This document shows, one piece after another, positions 34,058 through 45,500 of a DNA stretch of 64,000 nt. Below the pieces are notes generated by a model. It did not search any database. It was not told the origin of the DNA and was given only the letters and a program-made list of their open reading frames with translations. The position numbers and the translations under genes were made by a program. Within the stretch, counting starts at the first letter, position 1. Each line of letters starts with the position of its first letter. Source of the stretch: Angiostrongylus vasorum. Lineage: Eukaryota > Nematoda > Chromadorea > Rhabditida > Metastrongylidae. The stretch is from positions 1,709,501 to 1,773,500 of the forward strand of contig JADANN010000390.1 in assembly GCA_018806985.1 (NCBI GenBank). Reading direction: 5' to 3'.

Positions 34058-36327
34058 ATGACACAAAAACCACTGACATATAAGCAGAAGGCCGGTATTT
34101 CATTTATTGAACAAGATGATCCACCATTTATTAAAGAAATGAAGAAGAAGATGGGATTTAAGGAGCCGCCGAAGTTGGAGGATAAGGTAATGTATCCTTC
34201 AGAGTCACTGATCATGAAAAGAACCTTCTGTCCCTCTCTCACTAAATTCCATGTCAAAAGTTTCTTAATATATTCCTGATTCAGTTCGAAGAGCCTGGTC
34301 CAGCAGATATTGATGATCCTGAAGCGGAGCTATTACGCATCAAAGAAGAAGATCGGCCTCAGGCATGTTTTTAAATTATTTTCTTTTCAAAACCTACCTA
34401 TATGCCTTACAGTGAATTTTGCTTTGAAGAAAAAATCAGTATTTCTCAATCTGACTAACGGAGTTTTTCCTCCAACATTACTGGTATTCGGACGCGCACT
34501 TTACTAGGTAATACCAAAACCTAGGAAATTCCGCCTCCGACCAATTTCTCCTATCCCGTTGCAACAGTGGAAAAAGAACCCCGTCATGGCTCCGATTTTT
34601 GACGGGTAGGTAAGCGGTTCCACCTTAGCCAAAGTACTAGACGACTAATATTAGTTAGCATTCCTTCGGCGTGTCGCAAATCACCTGATTGATCAATATT
34701 TTCTTGGGTTATTAGGTTTACGCGAGGTTGTCATGAAAGCATTATTGTGGCCAACGTTTCGGCGTCTTCGATTTCTCCAGAACCGCGTTCATTCCAGTCG
34801 ATTGTCCGCAGTCATTCATGCTCACGATGTAGCTCTTCACGGTCACATCGAGTCGAATTCAGTGAAGTGAAGCACCGCTCGAGGAAGTAACCTTACTAGA
34901 CAGTATCCTTTTAAACAGGATGGTTCCTGATTGACTAATTGTCCAGCTAGATATTTCGAAAATTGACTTTCCTTTAACATCGGCCTGACTAGTCAGTATG
35001 TATTCTTTCACTGATAAGTTAGCACAAGGTTCATAAAAGGTTTATTTGGGTATCGTGTCGTCGTCTTCGTCTTCCTCAGAGCCGATGATCCGAGTCGATG
35101 GTCCATAGTCGTTTGTCCTCACAACGTGGTGTCTTTGCCATCGTATCGAGTCGGATCTTCCTCAGTAGAACGCTGGTTGAATAAAGCAATCCCATCCGGG
35201 AATGCTGTTCTACACAGGGCTATTGTTGATGAAACTGATCGCCCGTTGATAGTAATTTGTTCTTCAGTAGTCGATGTTGTATTAGCTATCACATAGCGAA
35301 TCAGTATTTCAAAAACGACTTTCTTTTAGTCTTAGCATGACTAATCAATGTGTACCCTTTCATTGATAAACTTGTCCAACAACAATATTTGATTTTTTTT
35401 CTCGTGGAAATCGATCCTGTAGCAAAAAGTCAAGAGAGGAAAGCACAGACAGAATGAGTTGCAATGGAAAACTAAGCTCATTAGGCATTATCATTTTGGT
35501 ATCAGTTCTTTGGCTGCTGCAGAAGTCCTTACAAGCCCCTCGTTGGATGATCTACAAGTGTTCTAGAACTACGTCGTTCATGGTGAGCACGCCCTTAGAG
35601 TGACTTCAGTCTGGCAACTTTGGGAAATTCCGCTAGAGCCATTATGTCATTGCTATCGCAGACGATTGAATTCAGGAGTTAGACCAGACCAGCCACCAAT
35701 TTGCAGCCGTGCTGTAATATGTACTTTGTTGTATTTACGTCCTCGGAATGATGAGAATCGAGAAAACCTCTGGTCTTTGGGAAAAAAAAGGAAAAGCAAC
35801 GCATGCATGTTTTTTCAAACTGTGAATAAACTATGATTGACTGCTTGAAGGTCGTTGTATTGGATCCAGAGATTGATTTATCACGTGAGGAGATGAACAA
35901 AGAACTGGAAATCAAAAGAAAGGAAGAAGATGGTGAGTTTACAGAAACTGTTGACCCAATTTCCTCATTTTTAAAAGATTTTTTTTCCATTTCTCCTCAA
36001 CAGTTTTCTTAACAATCACCTAGGGAGTACTTACAAATTCAAGTACTTCATTTGTGTGGTAAGCTCCAAATGATAAGAGAAAGCTGGAGATGTTTGTTTG
36101 GAGGGTTTGAAAGGAGGCTGTCTTGCCCAAATTGTTATTTTTATCACTTGTAGAATATTTCAGCTAGAAAAATCGCAGAAGGAAAAATCACTTTTAAAAA
36201 GCCAACAAAGAGAGCCACACAAATTGATGAAAGTGACGAAGTAAAAGAGAAGAGAAAGAAAGATGAGGTGAAACAACCAGAAACTCGACTGCTGTCATTT
36301 GGAAATGATGAGGAAGAAGATGAATGA
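34058..36327 (+). CDS. KIAA1143: KIAA1143 / DUF4604 homologue, 4 exons
   Basis: Exons 34058-34186, 34285-34362, 35851-35932 and 36164-36327 join to a 150-residue protein; the human protein is of about the same size. The start is MTQKPLTYKQKAG, the conserved middle is RPQVVVLDPEIDLSREEM, then IAEGKITFKKPTKRA, and the acidic tail LLSFGNDEEEDE ends in TGA. These blocks match the order known for KIAA1143 proteins. The family is small, charged, probably nuclear or nucleolar and of unknown function. Introns: 1 is 98 nt (GT-AG); 2 is 1,488 nt, starts GCATGT (a GC donor) and contains two PLE-type repeat units; 3 is 231 nt. An AG (TTATAG) lies directly before the ATG, as expected for a trans-spliced nematode mRNA, but this is inference. 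AATAAA lies about 210 nt after the stop. Confidence 0.93.
34749..34785 (-). ncRNA. Hammerhead-like motif, decayed, in KIAA1143-like intron 2
   Basis: Minus strand reads CTGGAGA, a weak stem II, CGCC and then GAAACGTTGG. The CUGANGA core is mutated (CTGGAGA), so it should be inactive. It is the first of two direct repeat units in the intron. Confidence 0.4.
35050..35085 (-). ncRNA. Hammerhead-like motif, decayed, second unit in the intron
   Basis: Minus strand reads CTGAGGA (fits CUGANGA), GACG-AAGA-CG, then a mutated GAAAC. About 300 bp from the previous unit, in the same orientation. Confidence 0.35.
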
Positions 36328-36539
36328 TCTCTTATCCTTCTTTATCTTTTCTCATTGCGTACAATTGTTATTTTATCTTGTGAACATGAAGATACACCAG
36401 ATGATTAGAGTACGCATCAATTTGATGTGGATTGAGAGGATTTAGGAATGAAATAAGAAAATGAAATTATGTCTTTTGGCGGACGAAAATGACGAGCAGC
36501 TGAGGACATCATTTCATTTAAGCACTTTCTACTGCTCTA

Positions 36540-36545
36540 AATAAA
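36540..36545 (+). promoter_or_regulatory. Candidate poly(A) signal of the KIAA1143-like gene
   Basis: AATAAA is the first canonical signal on the gene strand after the stop codon at 36327. Cleavage would give a 3' UTR of roughly 230 nt. Not proven without transcript data. Confidence 0.5.
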
Positions 36546-36702
36546 TAATGAGAAAGCAAAAGTGTAGTGGTTTTAAGCGACGTCCATTATGTTTCATCAT
36601 ACTGTGCAGTGAAAGTGAAGCTGTCGTCATTCAATACATGTTAAATTCTATTCCATGCATCCTTTCACTGATAAGGTAGCATGAGGTTGTTAGAAAAAAA
36701 TT

Positions 36703-36750
36703 TTGTTCGCCTAACGTTTCGGCGCCTTCCCCTTCTTCAGAACCAGATAG
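36703..36750 (-). ncRNA. Hammerhead-like motif, degenerate
   Basis: On the minus strand: CTGAAGA, then GGGG-AAGG-CGCC (one mismatch in stem II), then GAAACGTT. Stem I pairing is poor. It belongs to the repeat unit 36650-37060, in inverted orientation to the 37121 copy. Confidence 0.45.
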
Positions 36751-37120
36751 CTCCGAGTCGATTGTCCACAGCTGTTCCTTTTTCCGATGTGGGTCTTCGT
36801 GATCGTCGAGTCGAATCCAATGGAGCATCGCTCGAATGAATAATTTCACTTGGCAATGTTCTTTTATACAGTATGTTGTTGATACTGATTCTGTATTGAT
36901 AATCGTTTGTTTTTTCTCTCGACAATCCATCGTGCAGCAGTCGATATCACTATTAACTAGCACAGAGCGTGACAATGTTTCAAAAACCGACTTTTTTTTA
37001 AGCTCGGTATAACTAATCAGCATGTGTTCTTTCGATCGTTGCTTCACTAGATTTGATTCAATGTGATAACGAAGACCCACACGGGAGGAATGGACAACTA
37101 TGGGCAATCGCCTTAGATCA

Positions 37121-37164
37121 ATCCTGCTCTGAAGAAGGCGAAGGCGCCGAAACGTTAGCTGGAT
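37121..37164 (+). ncRNA. Hammerhead-ribozyme-like motif (best copy)
   Basis: Stem I arms 37121-37128 and 37157-37164 pair at 7 of 8 positions. The core CTGAAGA is at 37129-37135 and stem II is GGCG/CGCC with loop AAGG (37137-37148). GAAA is at 37149-37152, then CGTT, so cleavage would fall after 37156. Stem III is reduced to C-G; ACGU is self-complementary and could pair between two molecules. Such reduced-stem-III hammerheads are known from Penelope-like retroelements. One extra A (37136) lies between CUGANGA and stem II, so activity is uncertain. The motif sits in a PLE-type repeat (37070-37320). Confidence 0.55.
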
Positions 37165-37473
37165 ATAGCTTTTTTTATCAACCTCATATTAGTTTATCTT
37201 TGAAAGAAAGAATACACATTGGTTAGTCATACCTAGACTGAGGGAAAGTCGGTTTTTGAAACACTGGTATGCTCTATGCCACGCTTTGTAGCGTTGTGGT
37301 TATCAAATGTAAGTGGCTCGCGTGTTTTTTTCTCGTTTACAGAGGTCTTTCACCTGCACGATGAAGACATTTTCCTTCTATTGTTTTGTGAGTCGTAAAA
37401 CGTAGTGCAACATGTAAACATTAACTTAGAAGACCAGAATACAATATTTGGTTTCCTTAATTTGTTATTTGCG

Positions 37474-37771
37474 ACGCGCCTAGAGCGGTGGTTAGAGCTT
37501 CCTCGCAATACACGGAGGATTGGTGGCTGGTTCGACCCCGCATAATCAGTCACGGATTATCAAGCCTTTCATCTCTCCGGTGTCGGCAAATTGGTACTAG
37601 ACCAGTCTGCGAGGACAGCGGCATTGACTCGATACATCGGTAGGCCACTGCGAGTTGTTGTATAGGAGAGATATGCATTCATTCACCTCCACGATGCTAT
37701 GATTGGAGTCGAATGCATAGCACATCTCTAAGGGTTTGGTCAACGCCGAACGCTTTATCATTTATTTATTT
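37474..37771 (+). repeat. SINE-A copy
   Basis: The head has AGAGCGGTGGTTAGAGC and a canonical-looking B box (GGTTCGACCCC). The tail has changed to TTTATCATTTATTTATTTATT. Inserted between the inverted PLE repeats and the palindrome. Confidence 0.88.
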
Positions 37772-37973
37772 ATTTCTTTTTTTGGTGCGCGTTTAGGAAT
37801 AGACTATCTGATGAAGATGTATTCCTTCATTGCCGAGGTTACACGAGGTTCATAAGAAACTTTATTCGGGAACAAATTTTCGGCACCTTCGTTCGGTTTT
37901 TGAAATATATGATGAGAATTTTAACCTTTTTTTATTTACTGCCTACTCTTTTAGTGGCAGGGTATATTGCGAA

Positions 37974-38378
37974 ATATAACTTCTACGAAGCTGAGATATT
38001 TGCAAAACTCTGGACCGCAGGTGCCTATGGTGGGGAACGAACGCGCTATTGTCCTACCCGGGGAGTAACGCGTTCACCACCATACCATGCAGGTCCCTTC
38101 GTTTCGCCTGTCTCTCAGCTAGTTCTATCGATCTTTTGCCATAGCCTCAGCTCAACTGGGTTCAATGCCGATTTGGGCTCCCCAAATCAATCCCGTTGAC
38201 GGGTGATTGCTGATGGCAAAGATCGATAGAACTAGCTGAGAGACAGGCGAAACGAAAGACCCGTATGGTGTGGTGGTGAACGCGTTACTCCCCGGAAAGG
38301 GCAATAGCGCGTTCGTTCCCCACCATAGGCACCTGCGGTCCAGACTTTGCAAATATCTCAGCTTCGTAGAAGTTATAT
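37974..38378. mobile_element. Long palindromic MITE-like element
   Basis: Left arm 37974-38141 and right arm 38213-38378 are inverted copies with few differences, separated by 71 bp whose centre (ATTTGGGCTCCCCAAAT, about 38172-38188) is itself palindromic. Each arm also contains smaller inverted segments (GGGGAACGAACGCG and CGCGTTCACCACC). The sequence just outside the left arm (TTTATTTACTGCCTACT) and the arm itself recur at 17.2 and 26.4 kb, so this is a repeat family. No coding capacity. Confidence 0.75.
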
Positions 38379-38744
38379 GATGAGACTTCCCAGGATGGAC
38401 TCTCTGTTAACTTCGGCATTCGTTTATAAATGCGTCGTTTTCTTGTTCAGCCATCGCGAGGTTGTTATAAAGCACACATTTACTTCCAACCAAAACACAT
38501 ACAGTATTGTATCGTACGTTCGTGTAAGTCAAATTTAGAATTCCAGTCGTGATTTCTGCAGTTTATAAATGAAGATGATTTCCATTATAGATATGTCTAT
38601 GATAAAATTTTGGTTTAGAACATGGTAACATTAAAAGCTTTTAGAAGTGAAAATCATGTAGGACGCGTTAGTTAAAGACGGTTTTGTAGCGAACTGGGAA
38701 TGGTTCTATATAAAGTACAACCACAGGGTTGCTGATGTGTGAGG

Positions 38745-38835
38745 AAAACTGGGACAGCTGGGTTTCGTACCCACGATTACTCTTACCAGAGGGTTCACGT
38801 GCTATCCAACACACCAACCGTGGCCCCTTACCTTG
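38745..38835 (-). other. tRNA-like sequence, probably a SINE fragment
   Basis: The minus strand reads GGGGCCACGGTTGGTGTG...GATAGCACG, then a TGGGTACGAAACCCA arm (B-box-like). The arm pairing is plausible, but the anticodon stem-loop is irregular and the acceptor stem pairs only partly. A decayed tRNA-derived element is more likely than a tRNA gene. Confidence 0.3.
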
Positions 38836-39537
38836 TCTTTCTCTCGACCATGTTTTAACTCTTATCGCTGCGATGTCAGCGGGAATGCTGTAGCGGTAAA
38901 TACTGCTGTATGTATCGTACCTTCCCATGAAAAGCGAATAGGCAGCAAATAAATGTTAAGCATTGGGAATGGTTCTATTCATTGTTTTGACAATCGCCAT
39001 TCGTCAACGCATCAGTTGAATTGTACTGTTATGTTCGTTTTTACAGCACTAATTCTCCTACAGTTACATACCCAACCTATGATCATTTCGTCTTCTAGCT
39101 TTTCCCGCATACAAAGGATTGCACTGGAAGTAAACGGAAGTTCTTTATTAGACTAATGAAACATTTATAACTGAATTCTATTCAGAAAGTTGACGATCCA
39201 AACTTTTCTCACAAGTAAAATCACTAAATAAAATAAATTTAAAAAATAGAAGTTCACTGCATGCACTTCCATAAGGTAATGAGATGAGTGATGAAGAACC
39301 GATGACAGTTCAGAATACGCCATCTTGTCGATGAGATTGATCGGATTCGTATCAGATCGCCAGCAAAGGAGTGCAAAACGATGGTCGAAGTGGTTCCGAT
39401 CATTCACATGCAAAAGAGATGGTCATCATAAGGACACTCTGTATATCAACATACACCTGAACTAAACTAGTGATGATCTCAACATAAAAAGAAAGATTTA
39501 GATGAACTACATGTAAACTATAGGAGAGTAGAATTAG

Positions 39538-42500
39538 TTAATCTCTAGAAGGAGCGGCTTCTTCGGCTCCATTCTTAAGCAGCTGAGCCTTTGAACGTTC
39601 TCCGCTGTAATCCACATTAGTCCACGGTGCTGGTTTTGCATCTGCCCACATGCAAAATATAGCGTTGCAGATGAGTAAAGCAGCTGAGTGACAAAGGAAG
39701 CAGTTACGCCAACTTGGGTAGCTGAAAATGGTGGAATGGATCATGTATTGATGTAATACAAATATAACAAATAAGCTGTAATTATGTTGAGGATGAACGA
39801 AATAAGAAGTGAATTCATTATACTGCGGTTATTTTCCACGATTGTTGACGTCTTAAACTATTCGAAGAAGTGAGCTGCTGAGCGTTATAAATCTTCCAGA
39901 ACCTGAAGAAGCTAAGATCCCCAAATAGTTAGCTGAGGTTAAAGATATTAAAGAATCATTCCACCTATGGATCTCTCTCATGCGAGTGATCTCGTCCTGC
40001 CTTATGGCTAGGGTAAGTAGCGTGTTACCAGATGGTGGACAGGACGTTGAACGTGAATCAAAATCGATTATGTATGTACTTATCATGGTGCTTCGGTAGG
40101 TCCATTCGTTGAACTCCTTGTCTCATCTGCTTCGGATAAACTTATGCTTTCCTCACATATACTCCAACACAGAGACATGCGTACTTTTATGTAAATTGCA
40201 CCCAACCAACTGCATACCAGCCAGTGGGAAGCTTAATATGGGAAACGATTGGTGATCACGTCTAACAAAGAAGACCTATGGCTACTCCGTGAGATCCCAA
40301 TAAGCAACCTGTGGGTACACTGTGGCCTTACAGTGGAGTTTATTTTGCTGAAAACAGCAGAAAAACAAGTGCTTATAAGAAGAATGTGCTAGTCTTCTTG
40401 TTATTCAAATGAACGGAATTCAGTGAAGCTACTCTGCCGTGTTCATATGGATGAATGGAAAGTTGGGAGGTTCAAATTAGTAAATGGTTAATTCGATCAC
40501 AAATGAAAACGAACCAGTTATACTTCGCAGAAACGTGTTTCTTACCCAGAACACTGAATGGAGTTGTCACCCAAGTAACTCCGTTATTGGAGCAATAGAA
40601 TATTAATAGGCTGTCAAGCATTCGAACTTGCATCTCATTCTAATGGTTAGCTCATCAAGATTACTAGGGATTAATGAGATCGAAAAACCTTAGCACCTGT
40701 GTAAAAGGTAAGGAAGAATATTTTAAAAAGGACTGAACTAAATCTTACAAGGAACGTTATCTGGATACGACCGGTGATAATCACACAGCATTTATAGCTC
40801 TGATGAATCCAGAATACTTTGGTGTTTTGTATAACTCAGTTCAGCGCTATTTGATATTTATAGCACTATTCGAGAATTTTTATCGTTCGATTAATGAAGA
40901 CTGAATTATAGAATTCGCTTACTCATTTTGAGCAACAATTGCATGTACCACAAACGGTTCCAGGAGTATCGTCAATGCCCAAAGATTCATTATCTAAAAT
41001 CAGTAGAGGTTTTTCTCATTTCAATCATAGCTTGTTCCATTTGAGTGCTCGTCTTGGAAAAAAGACAACTCCTTCGTTTGGTTGTGATTTAAAAAATTGC
41101 TAGAAATCTTAAAGCAGGATTTTCGTCGTACGATCGCGCTTCCAGGTGATCTACTAAGACACACCGTATGAAGACAGTACGTAGACAGGGACGCGTGTGG
41201 CGCAGTGGTTGGAGGTGCCACTGCAACACACACGTGGAATCGATCCCCGCGCCCATGGCTCATCAAGCCTTCCATCCCTCCGGGGTCGACAAATTGGTAC
41301 CAGACTTGTCTGGGAGGATAGCAGTACTTCCTCTATACTTTGGTAGGCCACCGCGAGTCATTGTTAAGGTCAGATATGAATTCAATCACCTCCAGTGATA
41401 CTTAATAAAGTCGAATGCATGGCGCATCTCTCAGGGGATTGATCAACGCCGAGAGCTTTATCCTTTATCCCTTTATGTAGAGAGCATAGGTTTTGACATT
41501 AATTTGCATGAGTGGCTATCTCAGGGTTCCATATTGTAAGCTCATTATCAGAACAAAGAAATAAGTGGTAAAATTCTTGCATGCAATGTTTCCATTCACC
41601 AGGAAAAACAACAATTATGTGGTTACATTACTAACTTTCCAGCTGTTGCCTAGTTACATGCATCATAAATTTGATCCAACCTGTGTCATAACAAAATGTC
41701 CATATTGACGCGAATGCAGTGTAGCACATTTGTTAAAACCAGCAGTGTTTAAGCCAAGCAGACTTTCAGCGAACACCTATAATCGGTTCGACTACTGTAG
41801 CATCATAGTCCGTAATTACCCAGCCTACATTATACTGTACAAACTTACGAGCACAACAATGGCTATGACACGATTTTCACGCGGAATGAACGCTAAAATT
41901 GCGAAGAATATCGCTGAAGCTCCCAAGGCCAGTGAGTTGTAAACGCGAAGTTTGCACGTCTCGTCGAAACACCTTAATATGTGTGGATTTATAGCTCTAC
42001 GACAAAAAAAATCACTATGAATCTAAACTCGTATGACTGAAAAAGTCCTGTTGTTCTACTCACGTCAACATGTCGCTTGAAACACCACCAACTAGTTTCA
42101 GGAAAAACTGCACGGCAACAGGTAGAGCGCCTAGGAATCTTGCAAAAAACACAATACAGCATAAGTGCTACGGTAACACATCAATCAATAACGAAAAAGT
42201 AGATAAACTTATCAGTCTTGAGCACATTGTAGTGTAGATAATCGTTCAAATACTGAGGATTGAACATAGCGACCAACTGAAATATTCGAATCAGCTTATT
42301 TATGCTATGAAATCATCAAAACTTTGATCTCTAGGGAAAGAAACCTACCTGAACAGCCAACAAATCCGCGAAAGCCGCAATCCAGACACCCCATAGTGTT
42401 TTCGATGATAATATGGCACGAAACGGTATATCATTTTTAGCATAGTCTTTCTAAAAGCATTCAAAAATATGGTGGTGTACAGACGGCGAACTCATAAGGG

Positions 42501-45500
42501 ATCAGCGATTTTTTATTGATTAGCTTGACATTGATGAGGACAGGTGTCATCACCAATGACAAGTGAATGTTGTGGTAAAACATAGTCACCAAACGTGCTA
42601 GTACTAAGTACTAAGAACTGTCTGTCATGCTAGTTTTTCTCTAATTTATTGATCAATTACAAATAAGGGGGCCGATAGCACAGTGATTGTGCCGCCGATC
42701 ATCACGAGGGACGGTGGTTTCGACCCCACACTACAGGGCCACCAAGCCTAACATTCCTTCGAGGTCGAAAAAATTGGTTCCGGAGTTCTTCGGGAGAAAA
42801 ATTCTCAATTCAAATGGGAATGTTCTAGCCCAATTATCTCAGGGCTCAACGGAGAATCGACTCGACCAGCATTCTACGACGTTCAAGGTGAAATCAAGCA
42901 GCAGCTGAAGCCATACGTTAAAAGTTGGAAGACCTTCTTTGAATATGAATGGGAGGAAACGAATCCAAAGTGAGAAGTGCTGGGGTCCGCACAGTAGACG
43001 TGAAAGACGGGTTGTGTAAAAATAAATGCGATGAAGAGTGGGCGAAAAATGAAATTAACAAAGCGAAAGATATTTTTCATGAGGCATAAGATATCCTTTC
43101 GCAATACGAGATCGTTTAACCTAATGCTATTGTCATTACTATGAATATCAAAACGAGATATTCTTACTTGTTACCTTGTTTAGAATGTCATTATCGTTCA
43201 GGTTCATGTCGATTTCTCATCTTCATTGTTAATTCATAGGGCCTCAGGTGGAGAAGTGATGGAGATGGCGTTCATTAACACGCGCGAGGCTCTGGTTTAA
43301 CTACACTGTAGTCAAGCCTCCCATTCCTTTAGAGCAGGGAAATTGGTAATACACTTCTCTAAGGAGAAATTCTGCGAATTCACAAAGACTGGCGACTACG
43401 TGTAGTGAAGACATTGGAAGGCTCCATAAAAAGCCTACTCCACGATTCCGGGGAGAACCGACTTTTAACAGCATTCAACGACATTCATAAAGAACAGCAG
43501 AAGTCCTAAAACAGCAGCAAACCCAGATGCAAATCCACAGGCTTTCGTGGATGATATAGATGCGAATAAACTAGTTGAAACAGAGAAGTGCTGTAATTTG
43601 CAGAATATTTGATGTCGACTCATATAAGGTAGGTAAAAAACAAATACCAACCATTAACTGACCTTTGACAATTTTCCTTCCTGAAGCCGACTTAACTCTT
43701 TAGCGCTGACCAATGCGTGTTCATCGGGACGATCTTTATAGATAAGTACCCAACAACAGAATGCAAACACTGACAAACCAGCATGAACATAGTAGACCGA
43801 TTGCCAACCCCAAGACGTTGAACACAGAGCACCTGAACGGAGATTTTCATTGCTGCTTAATTTTTTCCAGCCATGGCCATCTAAAGAAAGACGCTTTACA
43901 ACAAGTGATTTTTGTGGACAAAGTAGACCTTATGCATCATTTTCAATGCACATCGCCCTTGGCAAGTAGTCCTAAGCGACCACATTGTTGAGCATTAATG
44001 GTTACTGCTGGGCTGAAGGCGAAGATGTCAAATAGCTGATGTCTCATGAACAAACCTGACACCGGCATCGTGAACATATTACTGAGTTGCGTGCACCCGG
44101 TAAGAAGTCCAACGAAGAGTCCATGTTCAGTGAGTACAGCCCAATCGGCTGTCACAGCGCCAATGATCGGAAATGTTGCCGAGAAAGCGACACCCTGATA
44201 ACAAAGGTATACTCTGTAAATTGTACACAGAAATTACACTTAATCGTTTGTAGAATTAAAACGCATACGACAAAATAGCATCGGAAAAACAAAAAAATAT
44301 TGCTATCAATTAAAAAGTGCGAGCGATCAATAAGCATACTTTGCATTATTGCAGTTAAATCGCCAACAAATTCTAAGGACAGAGCGTACGATCGTGATTT
44401 AGTATGAGGGTTTTACATCATAGGAGTCCAGCTAATAAGTTCAAGAAAAAAAATGAAGTAGGAATTGGAAAGGTAATGAAAAAGTGCCGATATGAAAAGC
44501 TCTAATACTAGGAACTCAGTGGTGCTGCTAACATGTTCAGTACGATCAAAATAGGAGCATACTTTATTGCGCAATTGCTGCACAACTACTTCCCTAGATC
44601 TTTTTTTCTTCTTTTGGTGGCCAATGGAATGATGGTTGAGAAATCCAGACATGCCATATCAACAAGGATACTTCTGGGAACGGTACATTATTATTGTTGT
44701 TGTTTTCTGGTGTGATTAAAACCAAACTCAATCGATACTGACCTGAAATGTTCGTGCGATCAGAAAGTACATAAAGCCGTATTCATGAGCTAGAGGCACC
44801 AAAGCTGTGGACACTAAAATTGTCAACGTCAGTAGAATCTATAAAAAGCACTGAAAAAAGAAAGTATAAAACATTGAAGAACTCTTCAGTCTATTAGTCT
44901 CCGATTACTTGATGTAAAGTAGTTATCATATCCAGTAGTGTGGCATCCTTCACAACCAGATTTTTTGAGCATTCGTTTCCTCTATTCTACATCTTTAGTA
45001 GTGAAAACAACAATATTACCACTGCAAATAACGACAGTAGTAATAATAGGAATGCTCTACTAGTTGTAATAGTAACCATTGTAATCACTTGTAACAGTTA
45101 TTCCTTCTTTGATCGTAGAGTGTCCGAGCGGAAGCAAGTAAGCAAACTCTCAATTAGTCTCTGTCGTTTGTCCAAATTGTTCGACAATTTGTTCCCGTGG
45201 GAGACGTAAAGCAACATATTCTTGGCCACAAACTTCGTAAAGAATCTCATCATCCAATTGATGGCCTTCATGCACGCTGTGAACTCCATTCGAAGCCTCA
45301 CCCTCTCCGTGAAATATTCAAAGACATCTGTGTGGATCATAAGGGAAGAAATCCCTTTCTCATGAACTCTTGGCATCGATCGATTATCAAGTTTTCCACA
45401 AGCGCCGTTGACATCTGCCAGCATTCATCCCTTCTGGCCTGTGTTATATGATTGATGTCATCAGAAAAGCGAATGTGAATTAGCTTGCAGGCATTGGCCT

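Larger units (their letters stand above)
34710..35385 (-). repeat. Two direct PLE-type terminal repeat units in KIAA1143-like intron 2
   Basis: Each unit runs, on the plus strand, from an ACACGAGGTT-like start through the motif region, then GAGTCGA...GTCCATAGTC and CATCGAGTCG, to a tail CTAGTCAGTATGTATTCTTTC. The first unit's tail (ending near 35010) runs directly into the start of the second (CTGATAAGTTAGCACAAGGTT). Head-to-tail terminal repeats are characteristic of Penelope-like elements. Confidence 0.6.
36650..37320. repeat. Inverted pair of PLE-type repeat units
   Basis: Unit 36650-37050 and unit 37070-37320 carry the same blocks in opposite orientation: CACTGATAAGGTAGCATGAGG against its complement near 37180-37205, the hammerhead core, and the tail GTTTCAAAAACCGACTTT against AAAGTCGGTTTTTGAAAC. 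Together they form an imperfect inverted repeat with little spacer. It starts about 320 bp after the KIAA1143-like stop. Confidence 0.65.

Noticed and set aside
36631..37107. A 158-codon minus-strand frame
   Set aside because: It lies within the inverted PLE-type repeat and includes the hammerhead core (read as SEEGEGAETL). It has no RT or GIY-YIG motif. At best it is the decayed C-terminal tail of the element.
38745..38835. A true tRNA gene
   Set aside because: The T-arm-like part is good, but the anticodon stem-loop and acceptor stem are irregular. Listed only as a tRNA-like fragment.
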